DNA from: Qiania dongpingensis
Lineage (GTDB): Bacteria; Bacillota; Clostridia; Lachnospirales; Lachnospiraceae
Reading direction: 5' to 3'
NCBI RefSeq assembly: GCF_014337195.1
Contig: NZ_CP060634.1
Coordinates: 186,001 to 250,000, forward strand
DNA length: 64,000 nt
Shown: positions 40,938-50,165 of the stretch, one piece after another
Layout of the letters: each line of letters opens with the position of its first letter
How positions within the stretch are numbered: position 1 is the stretch's first letter
Position numbers and translations under genes: made by a program
The notes under the pieces: model-generated
Database searches by the model: none
What the model was told of the DNA's origin: nothing
The model's input: only the letters and a program-made list of their open reading frames with translations

Positions 40938-42806
40938 ATGAGAAAACTGGCTTTGAGTGATGAAATACTGTTAAAAGTCGAAAAACCTGCGCGCTATATC
41001 GGTAACGAGGTAAATTCGGTGAAAAAGGATCCTCGAAAGGTGGATGTCCGTTTTGTGATGTGCTTTCCCGACGTATATGAAATCGGGATGTCTCATTTGG
41101 GGATCCAGATTCTGTATGATATGTTCAACAGGAGAGAGGATGTCTATTGTGAACGGGTGTATTCTCCATGGATTGATATGGACAGGATCCTGCGGGAAGA
41201 ACACATCCCTTTATTTACGTTGGAAAGTCAGCTTCCGGTAAAGGACGCGGATTTTCTCGGTATTACGATCCAATATGAAATGTGTTATACAAATATTCTC
41301 CAGATACTGGATCTGAGTCAGATTCCCCTTCATGCTGCAGACCGCGGAGAAAACTGTCCCATTGTCATAGGGGGAGGGCCCTGTACCTATAATCCAGAGC
41401 CTATCGCTGCATTTTTCGACATGTTTTATATCGGAGAAGGCGAGACCCGGTATGATGAACTCATGGACATTTATAAAGAAAATAAAGCTTCCGGCAAAAG
41501 CCGTCAGGATTTTCTGGAGCAGGCCGCGGGGCTTCCGGGCATTTATGTCCCGTCCTTTTATGATGTTTTATATCACGAGGACGGTACACTTAAATCCATG
41601 GCGCCCAATAATTCTCATGCTCCGAAACGGGTTGAAAAACAGCTGGTCATGGACATGGAGCAGGTCAGTTATCCGGAAAAGCCTCTGGTGCCTTATCTAA
41701 AGGCAACCCAGGACAGAGTGGTCTTAGAAATTCAAAGAGGCTGCATCCGGGGGTGCCGGTTCTGTCAGGCCGGCATGGTATACCGGCCGGTACGGGAAAG
41801 AAGCCTGGAGCAGCTGGAACAGTATGCGGTAAATATTCTGGAAAACACCGGTCATGATGAGATTTCCCTGAGTTCTCTGAGTTCCAGTGATTACAGCCGG
41901 TTAAAGGAGCTGGTCTATTTTCTGATTGAAAAATTTCGGGACAAGGACGTGAACATTTCCCTTCCCTCTTTGAGAATCGACGCCTTTTCTCTGGATGTGA
42001 TGAGCCGTGTTCAGGATGTGAAAAAAAGCAGCCTTACCTTTGCACCAGAAGCCGGAAGCCAGAGAATGCGGAATGTGATCAATAAAGGCCTTACGGAAGA
42101 GGACATCTTGAACGGATCGTCTGAAGCATTCCGGGGAGGCTGGAATAAGGTGAAGCTCTATTTTATGCTGGGGCTCCCGACGGAGACAAGAGAAGATATG
42201 GAAGGAATCGCAGATTTGGCCAATAAAGTGGCGAAGGAATACTATGAAGCTGTCCCGAAGGAGGAACGGCAGGGACGGGTCCAGGTCAATGTGAGTACTT
42301 CTTTCTTTATTCCGAAGCCTTTTACTCCGCTTCAATGGGCGTCTATGTTTACCAAGGAAGAATATCTGGCAAAGGCCCGTGTGGTCAATGAGGCTATAAA
42401 AAGCCAGCTGAATCATAAAAGCCTTAAATATAACTGGCACGAGGCCGACGTCTCCGTGTTGGAGGGAGTCCTGGCAAGAGGAGACCGCCGGGTGAGCAAG
42501 GTCATATTAGACGCCTACCGCCGGGGATGTATCTATGATTCCTGGTCCGAATGTTTTGATAATGAAAAATGGATGGAAGCATTTGAAGCCCAGGGCCTGG
42601 ATCCGGCTTTTTATAATCTCAGAGAGAGATCCTTAGACGAGCTGCTGCCCTGGGACTTTATTGATACCGGAGTGACAAAAGATTTTTTAAAGAGAGAATG
42701 GAAGCGCGCCTTGGAGGGAATTGTCAGTCCCAATTGCCGGGCGCAGTGTCAGGGCTGCGGTGTCAGGAAATTCGGCGGAGGTGTATGCTTTGAAAATCAG
42801 GATTAA
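40938..42806 (+). CDS. Radical SAM protein, TIGR03960 family
   Basis: 622 residues. An N-terminal B12-binding-like domain (CFPDVYEIGMSHLGIQILYD) is followed by a radical SAM domain with CIRGCRFC at about residue 270, and a C-terminal extension with CQGCGV. The family is universally paired with the next gene (DUF2344) in Firmicutes and sits before rng and rplU. Its reaction is unknown. I chose ATG 40938, 5 bases after AAGGAG, over ATG 40935. Confidence 0.88.
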   Translation: MRKLALSDEILLKVEKPARYIGNEVNSVKKDPRKVDVRFVMCFPDVYEIGMSHLGIQILYDMFNRREDVYCERVYSPWIDMDRILREEHIPLFTLESQLPVKDADFLGITIQYEMCYTNILQILDLSQIPLHAADRGENCPIVIGGGPCTYNPEPIAAFFDMFYIGEGETRYDELMDIYKENKASGKSRQDFLEQAAGLPGIYVPSFYDVLYHEDGTLKSMAPNNSHAPKRVEKQLVMDMEQVSYPEKPLVPYLKATQDRVVLEIQRGCIRGCRFCQAGMVYRPVRERSLEQLEQYAVNILENTGHDEISLSSLSSSDYSRLKELVYFLIEKFRDKDVNISLPSLRIDAFSLDVMSRVQDVKKSSLTFAPEAGSQRMRNVINKGLTEEDILNGSSEAFRGGWNKVKLYFMLGLPTETREDMEGIADLANKVAKEYYEAVPKEERQGRVQVNVSTSFFIPKPFTPLQWASMFTKEEYLAKARVVNEAIKSQLNHKSLKYNWHEADVSVLEGVLARGDRRVSKVILDAYRRGCIYDSWSECFDNEKWMEAFEAQGLDPAFYNLRERSLDELLPWDFIDTGVTKDFLKREWKRALEGIVSPNCRAQCQGCGVRKFGGGVCFENQD

Positions 42807-43533
42807 ATTTTCCAAGACCGGCGTCATGAAATTCATCGGTCATCTGGACGTAATGCGCTATTTTCAAAAAGTAAATCGGAGAGCGGGAGTGGATATTGCA
42901 TATTCCGGCGGATTCAGCCCTCACCAGATCATGTCCTTCGCTTCTCCCCTGGGACTTGGCCTGACCAGCGAAGGGGAATACCTGGATATGGAAGTGAACA
43001 GCACGGAGGATTCCCGCACGATGAAGGACCGGATGAATCGTGAAATGGCAGAGGGAATGGAGATTTTAAGCTACCGAAGGCTGCCCGATACTGCCAAGCC
43101 TGCGATGTCCATAGTAGCTGCCGCTGATTATATGGTATCTTCAAAGGAAGGATATGAAGAAGTCCTTTGGGATGGGTGGAAAACTTCCTTTGTTTCTTTC
43201 TGTTCTCAGGAATCCATCTTAATCTGGAAAAAAACGAAAAAAAGTGAAAAACAAGTGGACATCCGTCCAATGATATATGAGTGGAGAGTGGAAGAATCAG
43301 ATATATTTTTGCAACTGGCGGCCGGAAGCGCCGAGAATCTAAAGCCGGAGCTCTTTTTAGAGGCTTTTTTCCAATACGCAGGGAGAGAATTCTGCCCGTA
43401 TGCGTTTTCCATACACCGGCTGGAGCTTTATGCCGACATGGGAGAAGACGAGCAGCGGCTTTTGGTTCCTTTGGAAGAAATGGGAGAGGAGATCCTGGCT
43501 CCAGTTACCAGAACAGAAGAGGATGCGTCATGA
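42790..43533 (+). CDS. DUF2344 (TIGR03936) partner of radical SAM protein
   Basis: 247 residues starting with the family signature KIRIKFSKTGVMKFIGHLDV. The TTG at 42790 is 8 bases after GGAGG and lies inside the end of the radical SAM gene, so translation is coupled. In some species the two are one polypeptide. Function unknown, presumably acting with the radical SAM enzyme. Confidence 0.85.
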   Translation: MKIRIKFSKTGVMKFIGHLDVMRYFQKVNRRAGVDIAYSGGFSPHQIMSFASPLGLGLTSEGEYLDMEVNSTEDSRTMKDRMNREMAEGMEILSYRRLPDTAKPAMSIVAAADYMVSSKEGYEEVLWDGWKTSFVSFCSQESILIWKKTKKSEKQVDIRPMIYEWRVEESDIFLQLAAGSAENLKPELFLEAFFQYAGREFCPYAFSIHRLELYADMGEDEQRLLVPLEEMGEEILAPVTRTEEDAS

Positions 43534-44738
43534 GGAAAACCATCATTACTTCCCTGAATGACAGAAGAATAACCGCTGAAGAAGATAACGGCCGGATCAC
43601 GAGTCTTTTTCTGGAAGATCTGGAAGCGTGTTCTCTTATCGGCCGGATTTATGTGGGACGGGTAAAGCATATCATAAAAAATATCCGGTCTGCTTTTGTG
43701 GATATCGGAGAAGATATGGTCTGCTATTATCCTTTGGAAGAATGGGAACGGTACCCGAGCGTCGGGATGGCTGGCCGTCCTCTGCACGAGGGAGATGAGA
43801 TCCTGGTCCAGGTGGAAAAGGACGCAGTTAAGACAAAGGCCCCTTCCGTAACTACTAAGCTTACCTTCACCGGACAGTATCTGGTGCTCATGACCGGAAA
43901 GACGGGGATATCCTTTTCTGCCAAAATAAAAGACAGGGAACGGAAGGAGGCGCTTAAGGCGCTGCTTTGTCCATCGGGCGGTGAGAACACTGGTTTTGGG
44001 ATGATTGTCCGGACCAATGGAGAAAACGCGTCGGAGCAGGCGCTCTTGTTGGAAAAAGAGCGTCTGGAAGCTCAGATGAATGTCATTTTGTCCACATGGA
44101 CCAGCCGTACAGGCGGTTCGCTTCTCCACGAGCCGGAGCCGGCGTTCCTTTCTGAGATATTCAACAACCGCTTATCTTCCTTGGATGAAGTGGTCACTGA
44201 TGATCCGCAGGTCTATGACATTGTAAGAAAAAAAGCAGAATCCATCCGGATGGCAGATGAAAATTCCCGCCTCCCTTTTCTCCGCTACTATGAGGACGCC
44301 TATCCGCTGACGAAGCTCTACAGTCTGGAAACGGTCCTTGAGCGTGCACGAAAGGAAAGAGTATGGTTAAAATCGGGCGGTTATCTGGTGATCCAGCCGA
44401 CAGAAGCTCTGGTATCCATAGATGTGAATACCGGAAAATTTGACGGGAAGAAGAGCCTGGAGGAAACCTTCTTTAAGATTAATCTGGAAGCTGCCGAAGA
44501 AATAGCCGTTCAGCTCCGGCTTCGGAATCTTTCCGGCATTATCATCGTAGACTTCATTGACATGACGAAAAAAGAGCATAAAGAGGCTCTTCTCAAAGCT
44601 TTTGAAGAGGCGCTCCGGAAGGATCCTGTAAAAACGGTTTTGCTTGGCCTCACACGCCTGAATCTCGCAGAGCTCACAAGAAAGAAGGTCCGAAAGCCTC
44701 TTCACGAAATATGGCCCGGAGCTTCCGGCGAAAAATGA
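43530..44738 (+). CDS. rng: Ribonuclease G/E family, without zinc link
   Basis: 402 residues. The N-terminal S1 domain (GRIYVGRVKHIIKNIRSAFV) and the catalytic magnesium-binding aspartates (VSIDVNTGKF and IIVDFIDM) are present. The chain ends right after LTRKKVRKPLHEIW, where E. coli RNase G/E continue into the zinc-link CPxC, so the zinc-mediated dimer interface and small domain are missing. It starts at ATG 43530 within the stop of the previous gene (ATGA overlap); a longer frame upstream is a shadow of that gene. Confidence 0.85.
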   Translation: MRKTIITSLNDRRITAEEDNGRITSLFLEDLEACSLIGRIYVGRVKHIIKNIRSAFVDIGEDMVCYYPLEEWERYPSVGMAGRPLHEGDEILVQVEKDAVKTKAPSVTTKLTFTGQYLVLMTGKTGISFSAKIKDRERKEALKALLCPSGGENTGFGMIVRTNGENASEQALLLEKERLEAQMNVILSTWTSRTGGSLLHEPEPAFLSEIFNNRLSSLDEVVTDDPQVYDIVRKKAESIRMADENSRLPFLRYYEDAYPLTKLYSLETVLERARKERVWLKSGGYLVIQPTEALVSIDVNTGKFDGKKSLEETFFKINLEAAEEIAVQLRLRNLSGIIIVDFIDMTKKEHKEALLKAFEEALRKDPVKTVLLGLTRLNLAELTRKKVRKPLHEIWPGASGEK

Positions 44739-44875
44739 AAATTCACTTGTGTTTTGTCTGGATTTATAGTAGATTATTAAAGGCGGGCTAAAATTCCGGC
44801 GGAGCTTTAAAGGAGCCATACCGGAATACATAGGGAGTGCCCGAACCGAATATTGAGACAAATGGAGGATTTGGA

Positions 44876-45244
44876 ATGAAAAAGCGTATTGTGATGCTCA
44901 TGTTGGTGCTGGCCATGACAGTTATGACTCTGGCAGGCTGCGGTAAAAAAAGCGCCCCTGTGGTAGGCGACTGGAAGATGACTACAATCGAAGTCAGCGG
45001 GATGACCCTTGATGTGGACCAGTTCCTGGCCATGGCTGGTCAGGATAATGTAAATATGACTCTGACCATCAGTGCCGATGGAAAATTCAGCATGGATGTG
45101 GCGGGAGAGAAAGCAGAAGGAACCTGGAAATACAAAGATTCTGTCTGCACTCTGACTGCGGATGGAGAAGATGTCGATGCTGAGTACAAGGATGGAAAAC
45201 TGGTCATGACCATGGACGAAGGAACCATGACGTTCGAGAAATAA
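44876..45244 (+). CDS. Small lipoprotein with lipocalin-like beta domain
   Basis: 122 residues. Lipoprotein signal with lipobox LAGC at about residue 20, then a compact all-beta domain (VVGDWKMTTIEVSGMTLDVD, GKFSMDVAGEKAEGTWKYK) resembling DUF5640/lipocalin-like secreted proteins of Clostridia. GGAGG precedes ATG 44876. It interrupts the usual rng-rplU neighbourhood. Function unknown. Confidence 0.75.
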   Translation: MKKRIVMLMLVLAMTVMTLAGCGKKSAPVVGDWKMTTIEVSGMTLDVDQFLAMAGQDNVNMTLTISADGKFSMDVAGEKAEGTWKYKDSVCTLTADGEDVDAEYKDGKLVMTMDEGTMTFEK

Positions 45245-45272
45245 GTATCTGTTATTTATAAGCAATAAAACT

Positions 45273-45335
45273 AATATAACAGGGATGGATTGGCTGCAAA
45301 AATACATTGACAACCATGGAAATCCCTGTTATATT
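45273..45335. repeat. Perfect 14-bp inverted repeat overlapping the rplU promoter
   Basis: AATATAACAGGGAT (45273-45286) and ATCCCTGTTATATT (45322-45335), 35 bases apart. The right arm contains the -10 of the rplU promoter. No U-run follows. Confidence 0.85.
45307..45335 (+). promoter_or_regulatory. rplU-prp-rpmA promoter
   Basis: TTGACA (45307-45312), 17-base spacer, TATATT (45330-45335). It lies about 86 bases before rplU; the leader in between (45336-45421) contains CCGGGATTCCGG and may be the L21 autoregulatory leader found in Firmicutes. Confidence 0.8.
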
Positions 45336-45421
45336 TATATAGTATGCCGCACAATGAGGTTGAAAAGGGCCGGGATTCCGGACACCGTAGTTGGCGAGTA
45401 ATGATAAATAGGAGGTGCCCT

Positions 45422-45730
45422 ATGTACGCGATTATAGCAACAGGTGGAAAGCAGTATAAAGTTGCCGAAGGCGATATCATCAAGGTGGAGAAGCTTGGCG
45501 CAGAAGCCGGCGAGACTTACACATTCGACCAGGTATTGGCCGTAGGCGGTGAAGAGCTTACCATTGGCTGCCCTACTGTGGCAGGTGCAAGCGTTTCTGC
45601 TACTGTGATGAATGATGGCAGAGGCAAAAAGGTTATCGTTTACAAGTATAAGAGGAAGACCGGATATCACAAGAAAAACGGTCACAGACAGGCTTATACC
45701 CAGTTAAAGATTGATAAGATCAATGCTTAA
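45422..45730 (+). CDS. rplU: 50S ribosomal protein L21
   Basis: 102 residues, full family length, starting [20 protein letters not shown] and containing the C-terminal [14 protein letters not shown] signature. AGGAGGTG precedes ATG 45422. Confidence 0.97.
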   Translation: MYAIIATGGKQYKVAEGDIIKVEKLGAEAGETYTFDQVLAVGGEELTIGCPTVAGASVSATVMNDGRGKKVIVYKYKRKTGYHKKNGHRQAYTQLKIDKINA

Positions 45731-45743
45731 TTGGCATTTTTGA

Positions 45744-46091
45744 ATGAAAACGATGATTACGGTTAAAGTAAAGATAGATTCGGATGGAAGATACCGCGGT
45801 TTTGAGGTAAAAGGCCATGCGGGTTTTGCGCCCGCCGGTGAGGATATCGTGTGCGCTGCTGTCTCTGTATTGACACAGAACACCATAAATGCCATTGAGA
45901 CCTTTACGAAAGATGATATTTCTTATTCGGCCGATGACGGTTATCTGGAGTGTTCCCTTCCGGGGATGGTCAGTGAAGAATCTAAATTGTTGCTGAACGC
46001 TCTGATGCTTGGACTTGAAAGCGTCGAAGAGAGTTACAGGACGGACAAAAAAGGAAATCAGTTGATATGTATCCTGACTGAGGAGGTGTAA
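45744..46091 (+). CDS. prp: Ribosomal-processing cysteine protease Prp
   Basis: 115 residues. Catalytic His in KGHAGFA and Cys in DIVCAAVSVL, 11 residues apart, as in Prp. It cuts the N-terminal extension from L27, whose gene follows 3 bases downstream. Standard Firmicute order rplU-prp-rpmA. Confidence 0.95.
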   Translation: MKTMITVKVKIDSDGRYRGFEVKGHAGFAPAGEDIVCAAVSVLTQNTINAIETFTKDDISYSADDGYLECSLPGMVSEESKLLLNALMLGLESVEESYRTDKKGNQLICILTEEV

Positions 46092-46094
46092 GAC

Positions 46095-46385
46095 ATGTTG
46101 AAGATGAATCTTCAGTTATTCGCTCATAAAAAAGGTGTTGGTTCTACTAAGAACGGCAGAGATTCCGAGTCCAAGAGACTTGGTGCGAAAAGGGCGGACG
46201 GACAATTTGTGCTGGCCGGCAATATCCTTTACAGACAGCGCGGTACAAAGATCCATCCCGGAGTCAATGTAGGCCGCGGCGGCGACGACACATTGTTTGC
46301 TCTGGTAGATGGTGTGGTGCGTTTCGAGAGGAAAGGCAGAGACAAAAAGCAGGTTTCTGTGTACCCTAAGGTTGTAAACGAATAA
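46095..46385 (+). CDS. rpmA: 50S ribosomal protein L27 with cleavable N-terminus
   Basis: 96 residues. The N-terminal extension [10 protein letters not shown] precedes the mature start [14 protein letters not shown]; this is the Prp substrate sequence of Firmicutes. The rest matches L27 along its length. Confidence 0.97.
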   Translation: MLKMNLQLFAHKKGVGSTKNGRDSESKRLGAKRADGQFVLAGNILYRQRGTKIHPGVNVGRGGDDTLFALVDGVVRFERKGRDKKQVSVYPKVVNE

Positions 46386-46400
46386 GCCATGCATAATAGA

Positions 46401-46428
46401 AGCCGGCGCTGTGAGCGTCGGCTTTTTT
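46401..46428 (+). terminator. Terminator after rpmA
   Basis: AGCCGGCGCT pairs with AGCGTCGGCT (one wobble) over a 3-base loop, then TTTTTT. It separates the ribosomal genes from obgE. Confidence 0.85.
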
Positions 46429-46462
46429 ACCCCATGGGATAAACAGAAAGGAATGTGGCAGA

Positions 46463-47749
46463 ATGTTTGCAGACAGTGCAAAGATCTTTATAAAATCCGG
46501 AAAAGGCGGTGACGGTCACGTGAGCTTCCGCAGGGAACTCTATGTGCCGAACGGAGGACCGGACGGCGGTGACGGCGGCCGTGGAGGAGACATTATATTT
46601 GAAGTGGACAAGGGCCTCAATGCGCTGACAGACTTCCGCCATGTACGTAAATATGTGGCGACCAGCGGGGAAGAGGGCGGAAAACGCCGCTGTCACGGAA
46701 AAGACGGCCAGGATCTGGTCATCAAAGTACCGGAGGGCACCGTCATCAAGGACTTTGAAAGTGGAAAGGTCATAGCCGATATGTCCGGCGGCAACATGAG
46801 AGAAACCATATTAAAGGGCGGTAACGGCGGTAATGGAAACATGCATTACGCCACAGCCACCATGCAGGTGCCGAAATATGCCCAGCCGGGCCAGGACGGC
46901 CAGGAGCTTTGGGTCATTCTGGAGCTGAAGGTGATCGCGGATGTGGGACTGGTAGGATTTCCAAATGTGGGGAAATCCACCCTTCTTTCCAGAGTGAGCA
47001 ATGCAAGGCCCAAAATCGCCAATTATCATTTCACCACGATCAATCCCCACTTAGGGGTCGTCGATCTGGATGACCATAAGAGCTTTGTCATGGCTGATAT
47101 CCCCGGACTCATAGAAGGAGCTTCAGAGGGCGTTGGCTTGGGACATGCTTTTTTAAAGCATATCGAACGGACAAAAGTTCTTATCCATATGGTTGACGCT
47201 GCCTCCACAGAGGGGCGCGATCCCATAGAGGATATAAAGGCCATAAACGGGGAGCTTGAGAAATATAATCCGGAGCTGCTTAAACGTCCTCAGGTCATTG
47301 CAGCTAATAAGATTGACGCGCTGGGGCCCGACGGACAGGAAACGACGGAGAAGATCCGCAGCTTCTTTGAAAAAGATGGGATAAAGGTATTCCCGATCTC
47401 AGCAGTCAGCGGACAGGGATTAAAGGAGCTTCTCTATTATGTCTATGGCCTTCTGCAGGAACTGGATGATACCCCCGTCGTCTTTGAACGGGAATTCGAT
47501 CCGTCAGAGATATTGATCAATGAGAATCTGCCGTATACGGTTGAAAAGCTGAAGGAAGGTTATTATAGTATAGAGGGACCTAAAATAGAAAAAATGCTGG
47601 GTTACACCAACATTGATTCGGAAAAAGGGTTTGAGTTTTTCCAGAATTTCTTAAAAAAGACTGGTATTCTGGAGGATTTGGAAAAGGCAGGCATACAAGA
47701 AGGCGATACCGTAAAAATGTACGGACTGGAATTTGATTATTATAAATAG
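46463..47749 (+). CDS. obgE: Obg-family ribosome-associated GTPase
   Basis: 428 residues. Gly-rich Obg fold (GGDGHVSFRRE, GGPDGGDGGRGGD), G domain with GFPNVGKSTLLSRV, switch DIPGLIEGA and NKID, and a C-terminal OCT domain (about 350-428) as in Gram-positive Obg. Involved in 50S assembly and stress signalling. Confidence 0.97.
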   Translation: MFADSAKIFIKSGKGGDGHVSFRRELYVPNGGPDGGDGGRGGDIIFEVDKGLNALTDFRHVRKYVATSGEEGGKRRCHGKDGQDLVIKVPEGTVIKDFESGKVIADMSGGNMRETILKGGNGGNGNMHYATATMQVPKYAQPGQDGQELWVILELKVIADVGLVGFPNVGKSTLLSRVSNARPKIANYHFTTINPHLGVVDLDDHKSFVMADIPGLIEGASEGVGLGHAFLKHIERTKVLIHMVDAASTEGRDPIEDIKAINGELEKYNPELLKRPQVIAANKIDALGPDGQETTEKIRSFFEKDGIKVFPISAVSGQGLKELLYYVYGLLQELDDTPVVFEREFDPSEILINENLPYTVEKLKEGYYSIEGPKIEKMLGYTNIDSEKGFEFFQNFLKKTGILEDLEKAGIQEGDTVKMYGLEFDYYK

Positions 47750-47757
47750 GAGGGGTT

Positions 47758-48048
47758 ATGAACAGCAGACAAAGAGCATATTTAAAAAGTCTGGCCATGA
47801 CAATTGATCCGGTCATGCAGATAGGCAAGTCGAGTCTGACGCCGGAGATCACAGAAGCTGTCAGCGAAGCTCTGGAAGCACGGGAACTGGTGAAAGTAAA
47901 CGTTCTTAAAAACTGTCTGGATGATCCTCGCATGATCGCAGAGGCACTGGCAGAGCGGACACGTTCACAGGTCGTACAGGTCATAGGAAAAAAGATTGTC
48001 CTGTATCGGGAATCCAAAACGAAAAAGAAGCTTGAACTTCCAAAATAA
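47758..48048 (+). CDS. yhbY: YhbY-type (CRM domain) RNA-binding protein
   Basis: 96 residues: a single CRM domain (TIDPVMQIGKSSLTPEITEA ... VQVIGKKIVLYRES). It associates with pre-50S ribosomes. It follows obgE by 8 bases. Confidence 0.93.
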   Translation: MNSRQRAYLKSLAMTIDPVMQIGKSSLTPEITEAVSEALEARELVKVNVLKNCLDDPRMIAEALAERTRSQVVQVIGKKIVLYRESKTKKKLELPK

Positions 48049-48098
48049 TATCCGTTTATAAGAGTTTAGAGCGAAACGGACGTGATGAGGAGCAGGAG

Positions 48099-48725
48099 AT
48101 GGAATTATCGGACAGATCGACAAGAAAAAAAGTGGGGATAATGGGAGGTACGTTCGATCCCATACACATTGCCCATTTGATTTTAGCCCAACAGGCGTGC
48201 GTCCAGTTTGACCTGGATGAAGTACTTTTCATGCCGTCTTCCCAGCCTCCCCATAAAGATAACAGGCAGGTATCCTCAGTGGAGCACAGGCAGGCCATGG
48301 TAGAGCTTGCCATTGACGGAAATGATAAGTTTGTTTATTCCGATTTGGAAATAAGGAGAGTTGGTACGACCTATACCAGCGATACGCTGAAAGAGCTGTG
48401 TGTTTCTCATCCGGATACCATTTTTTATTTTATCATGGGCGCCGATTCTCTTTTTGCCGTAGGAAGCTGGCATAAACCGGAAGAAATCTTCCAGAAAGCG
48501 ATTCTCTTGGTGGGGAACCGTATGGATATGCCGGAGGATAAGCTGAAACGGCAGATTCAATATCTAGAGGGCCATTTTGGCGGACAGATCTATCCGATCG
48601 ATATGCCGGATATCGCCATCTCTTCCCATGAAGTGCGGAACAGAAGGGCCTCCGGGCTTCCCATACGATATTATGTTCCAGAATCTGTCTATCAATATAT
48701 TATGGAAAAACAGCTGTATCAATAG
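48099..48725 (+). CDS. nadD: Nicotinate-nucleotide adenylyltransferase
   Basis: 208 residues. The nucleotidyltransferase motif GGTFDPIHIAHL is N-terminal and ISSHEVRNRRASG C-terminal. It makes nicotinate adenine dinucleotide for NAD synthesis. Its position before yqeK is conserved. Confidence 0.96.
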   Translation: MELSDRSTRKKVGIMGGTFDPIHIAHLILAQQACVQFDLDEVLFMPSSQPPHKDNRQVSSVEHRQAMVELAIDGNDKFVYSDLEIRRVGTTYTSDTLKELCVSHPDTIFYFIMGADSLFAVGSWHKPEEIFQKAILLVGNRMDMPEDKLKRQIQYLEGHFGGQIYPIDMPDIAISSHEVRNRRASGLPIRYYVPESVYQYIMEKQLYQ

Positions 48726-48763
48726 AAAAGGAAGACAACTGAAAATGAGAGGGGAATACAGAT

Positions 48764-49372
48764 ATGAAACCTGATCGTTTGACCATAAAAGAAAAGCTTC
48801 GTCATAAGCTTGGCATTGGGAGGTTTGAGCACACGTTGGGCGTGGCGTACACATCCTCCTGTCTTGCCATGCGCTATGGCTGTAACCCAGAAGATGCAGA
48901 GCTGGGCGGTCTGCTCCATGACTGCGCCAAACAGTATGACAACAGTACTTTGCTAAAAAAGAGTTTAAAATACGAGCTTCCGGTTTCTGAAGCGGAAAGA
49001 CAAAATCCGTCTCTTCTTCATGCAAAGCTGGGGGCTTATCTGGCACAGCACAAATATGACGTGCAGAACCCGGAGATCCTGGATGCCATACGGTATCATA
49101 CGACCGGCCGGCCGGCGATGACACTATTGGAAAAGATTATCTATGTGGCCGACTATATGGAGCCCCGCCGGTTTAAAGCGCCAAATCTGGAAAAAATCCG
49201 CTGCCTGGCTTTTGTGGATCTGGACCGGGCCGTATATGAAATCATGTCGGACACACTTGATTATCTGAAAGAAATGCCGGACTGTATCGATGAGACTACG
49301 CAGGAGGCATGCGCCTATTACCAGGCGCTGTTCGAGAAGAATACTATGGAACAAAAGGAGAACTGCTCATGA
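48764..49372 (+). CDS. yqeK: HD-domain hydrolase YqeK (Ap4A hydrolase type)
   Basis: 202 residues. HD motif: His in FEHTLGVAYTS, then GLLHDCAKQYD, with further His in YHTTGRPAM and an Asp in YVADYMEP. Relatives symmetrically hydrolyse diadenosine tetraphosphate. Its stop overlaps the rsfS start. Confidence 0.92.
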   Translation: MKPDRLTIKEKLRHKLGIGRFEHTLGVAYTSSCLAMRYGCNPEDAELGGLLHDCAKQYDNSTLLKKSLKYELPVSEAERQNPSLLHAKLGAYLAQHKYDVQNPEILDAIRYHTTGRPAMTLLEKIIYVADYMEPRRFKAPNLEKIRCLAFVDLDRAVYEIMSDTLDYLKEMPDCIDETTQEACAYYQALFEKNTMEQKENCS

Positions 49373-49725
49373 ACCAATCTAAAAAAATGGCTTCCATCGT
49401 GTATAATGCCCTCAGTGACAAGAAAGGGCAGGATGTGACGATCATCGATATTTCGGAGGTGTCTTGCCTGGCTGATTATTTTATCATTGCCAATGGTGAA
49501 AACAGCAACCAGGTTCAGGCGATGATAGACAATGTGGAAGAGGAGATGGATAAGGCCGGCTACCAATGTTCTCAAAGAGAGGGCTACCAGGCTGCGAAAT
49601 GGATCCTTCTGGACTATAAAGACGTGGTCGTGCATGTGTTTTCAAAAGAGGACCGCCGTTTCTATGATTTGGAACGTATCTGGAGGGACGGTAAGTTTAT
49701 TACAGAAAAGGAACTGGCGCTTTAA
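49369..49725 (+). CDS. rsfS: Ribosomal silencing factor RsfS
   Basis: 118 residues with SCLADYFIIANGENSNQVQA and DVVVHVFSKEDRRFYDLERIW. It binds L14 and blocks subunit joining. ATG 49369 overlaps the yqeK stop (ATGA). It is the last gene of the block before the accessory island. Confidence 0.95.
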   Translation: MNQSKKMASIVYNALSDKKGQDVTIIDISEVSCLADYFIIANGENSNQVQAMIDNVEEEMDKAGYQCSQREGYQAAKWILLDYKDVVVHVFSKEDRRFYDLERIWRDGKFITEKELAL

Positions 49726-49821
49726 AGCTGTCAGTATATAGTATAAGAAAAAAGAGGCGCAGTCATAGCCACGACCTGAAAAGGAAGTATAAGGGCAGAG
49801 GGAACCGGCATAAGGGAAGGA

Positions 49822-49857
49822 AAAGGACAGGCGAAAACACCTGTCCTTTCTTTATGC
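49822..49857 (+). terminator. Terminator after the nadD-yqeK-rsfS unit
   Basis: AAAGGACAGG pairs perfectly with CCTGTCCTTT over an 8-base loop and is followed by CTTTATG. Confidence 0.8.
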
Positions 49858-49908
49858 GTCCAAATGGGTCAAATTCCGTCATACTAAGAGTGAGGCGGGA
49901 AACTGCGG

Positions 49909-49944
49909 GCGGCGCCCCCAATCATGGGAGCGCCGCTTTTCTGC
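49909..49944 (+). terminator. Second hairpin terminator
   Basis: GCGGCGCccc pairs with gggaGCGCCGC and is followed by TTTTCTG. It lies at the left edge of the accessory island. Confidence 0.65.
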
Positions 49945-50165
49945 GTTTATTGAGTGTTATCAGTATTTGTCATACTAAAGATGTAGTATGAAAAGACGAA
50001 GGGAGTGAAAAAAGCAGTGGCCTACCTTGACGATAAAGAGGCGGCTAAAGGGTTCGAAGAGCAGCGGCCCCGTCCAGACGGATAACGGCGGCAAGCGGTT
50101 CGAAGGAAGCACAGCAGGCCCGACAAGGCTGTGCGGCTCCCGCTGAGTACGGGAGGGAGCGACCG

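Noticed and set aside
43281..43529. Long in-frame extension upstream of rng
   Set aside because: It is the DUF2344 gene read in another frame; the ATGA overlap at 43530 gives the natural start.
50020..50087. Separate small gene starting VAYLDDKEAAKGFEEQ
   Set aside because: Ends after about 22 codons and lies at the front of the degenerate integrase; no independent support.
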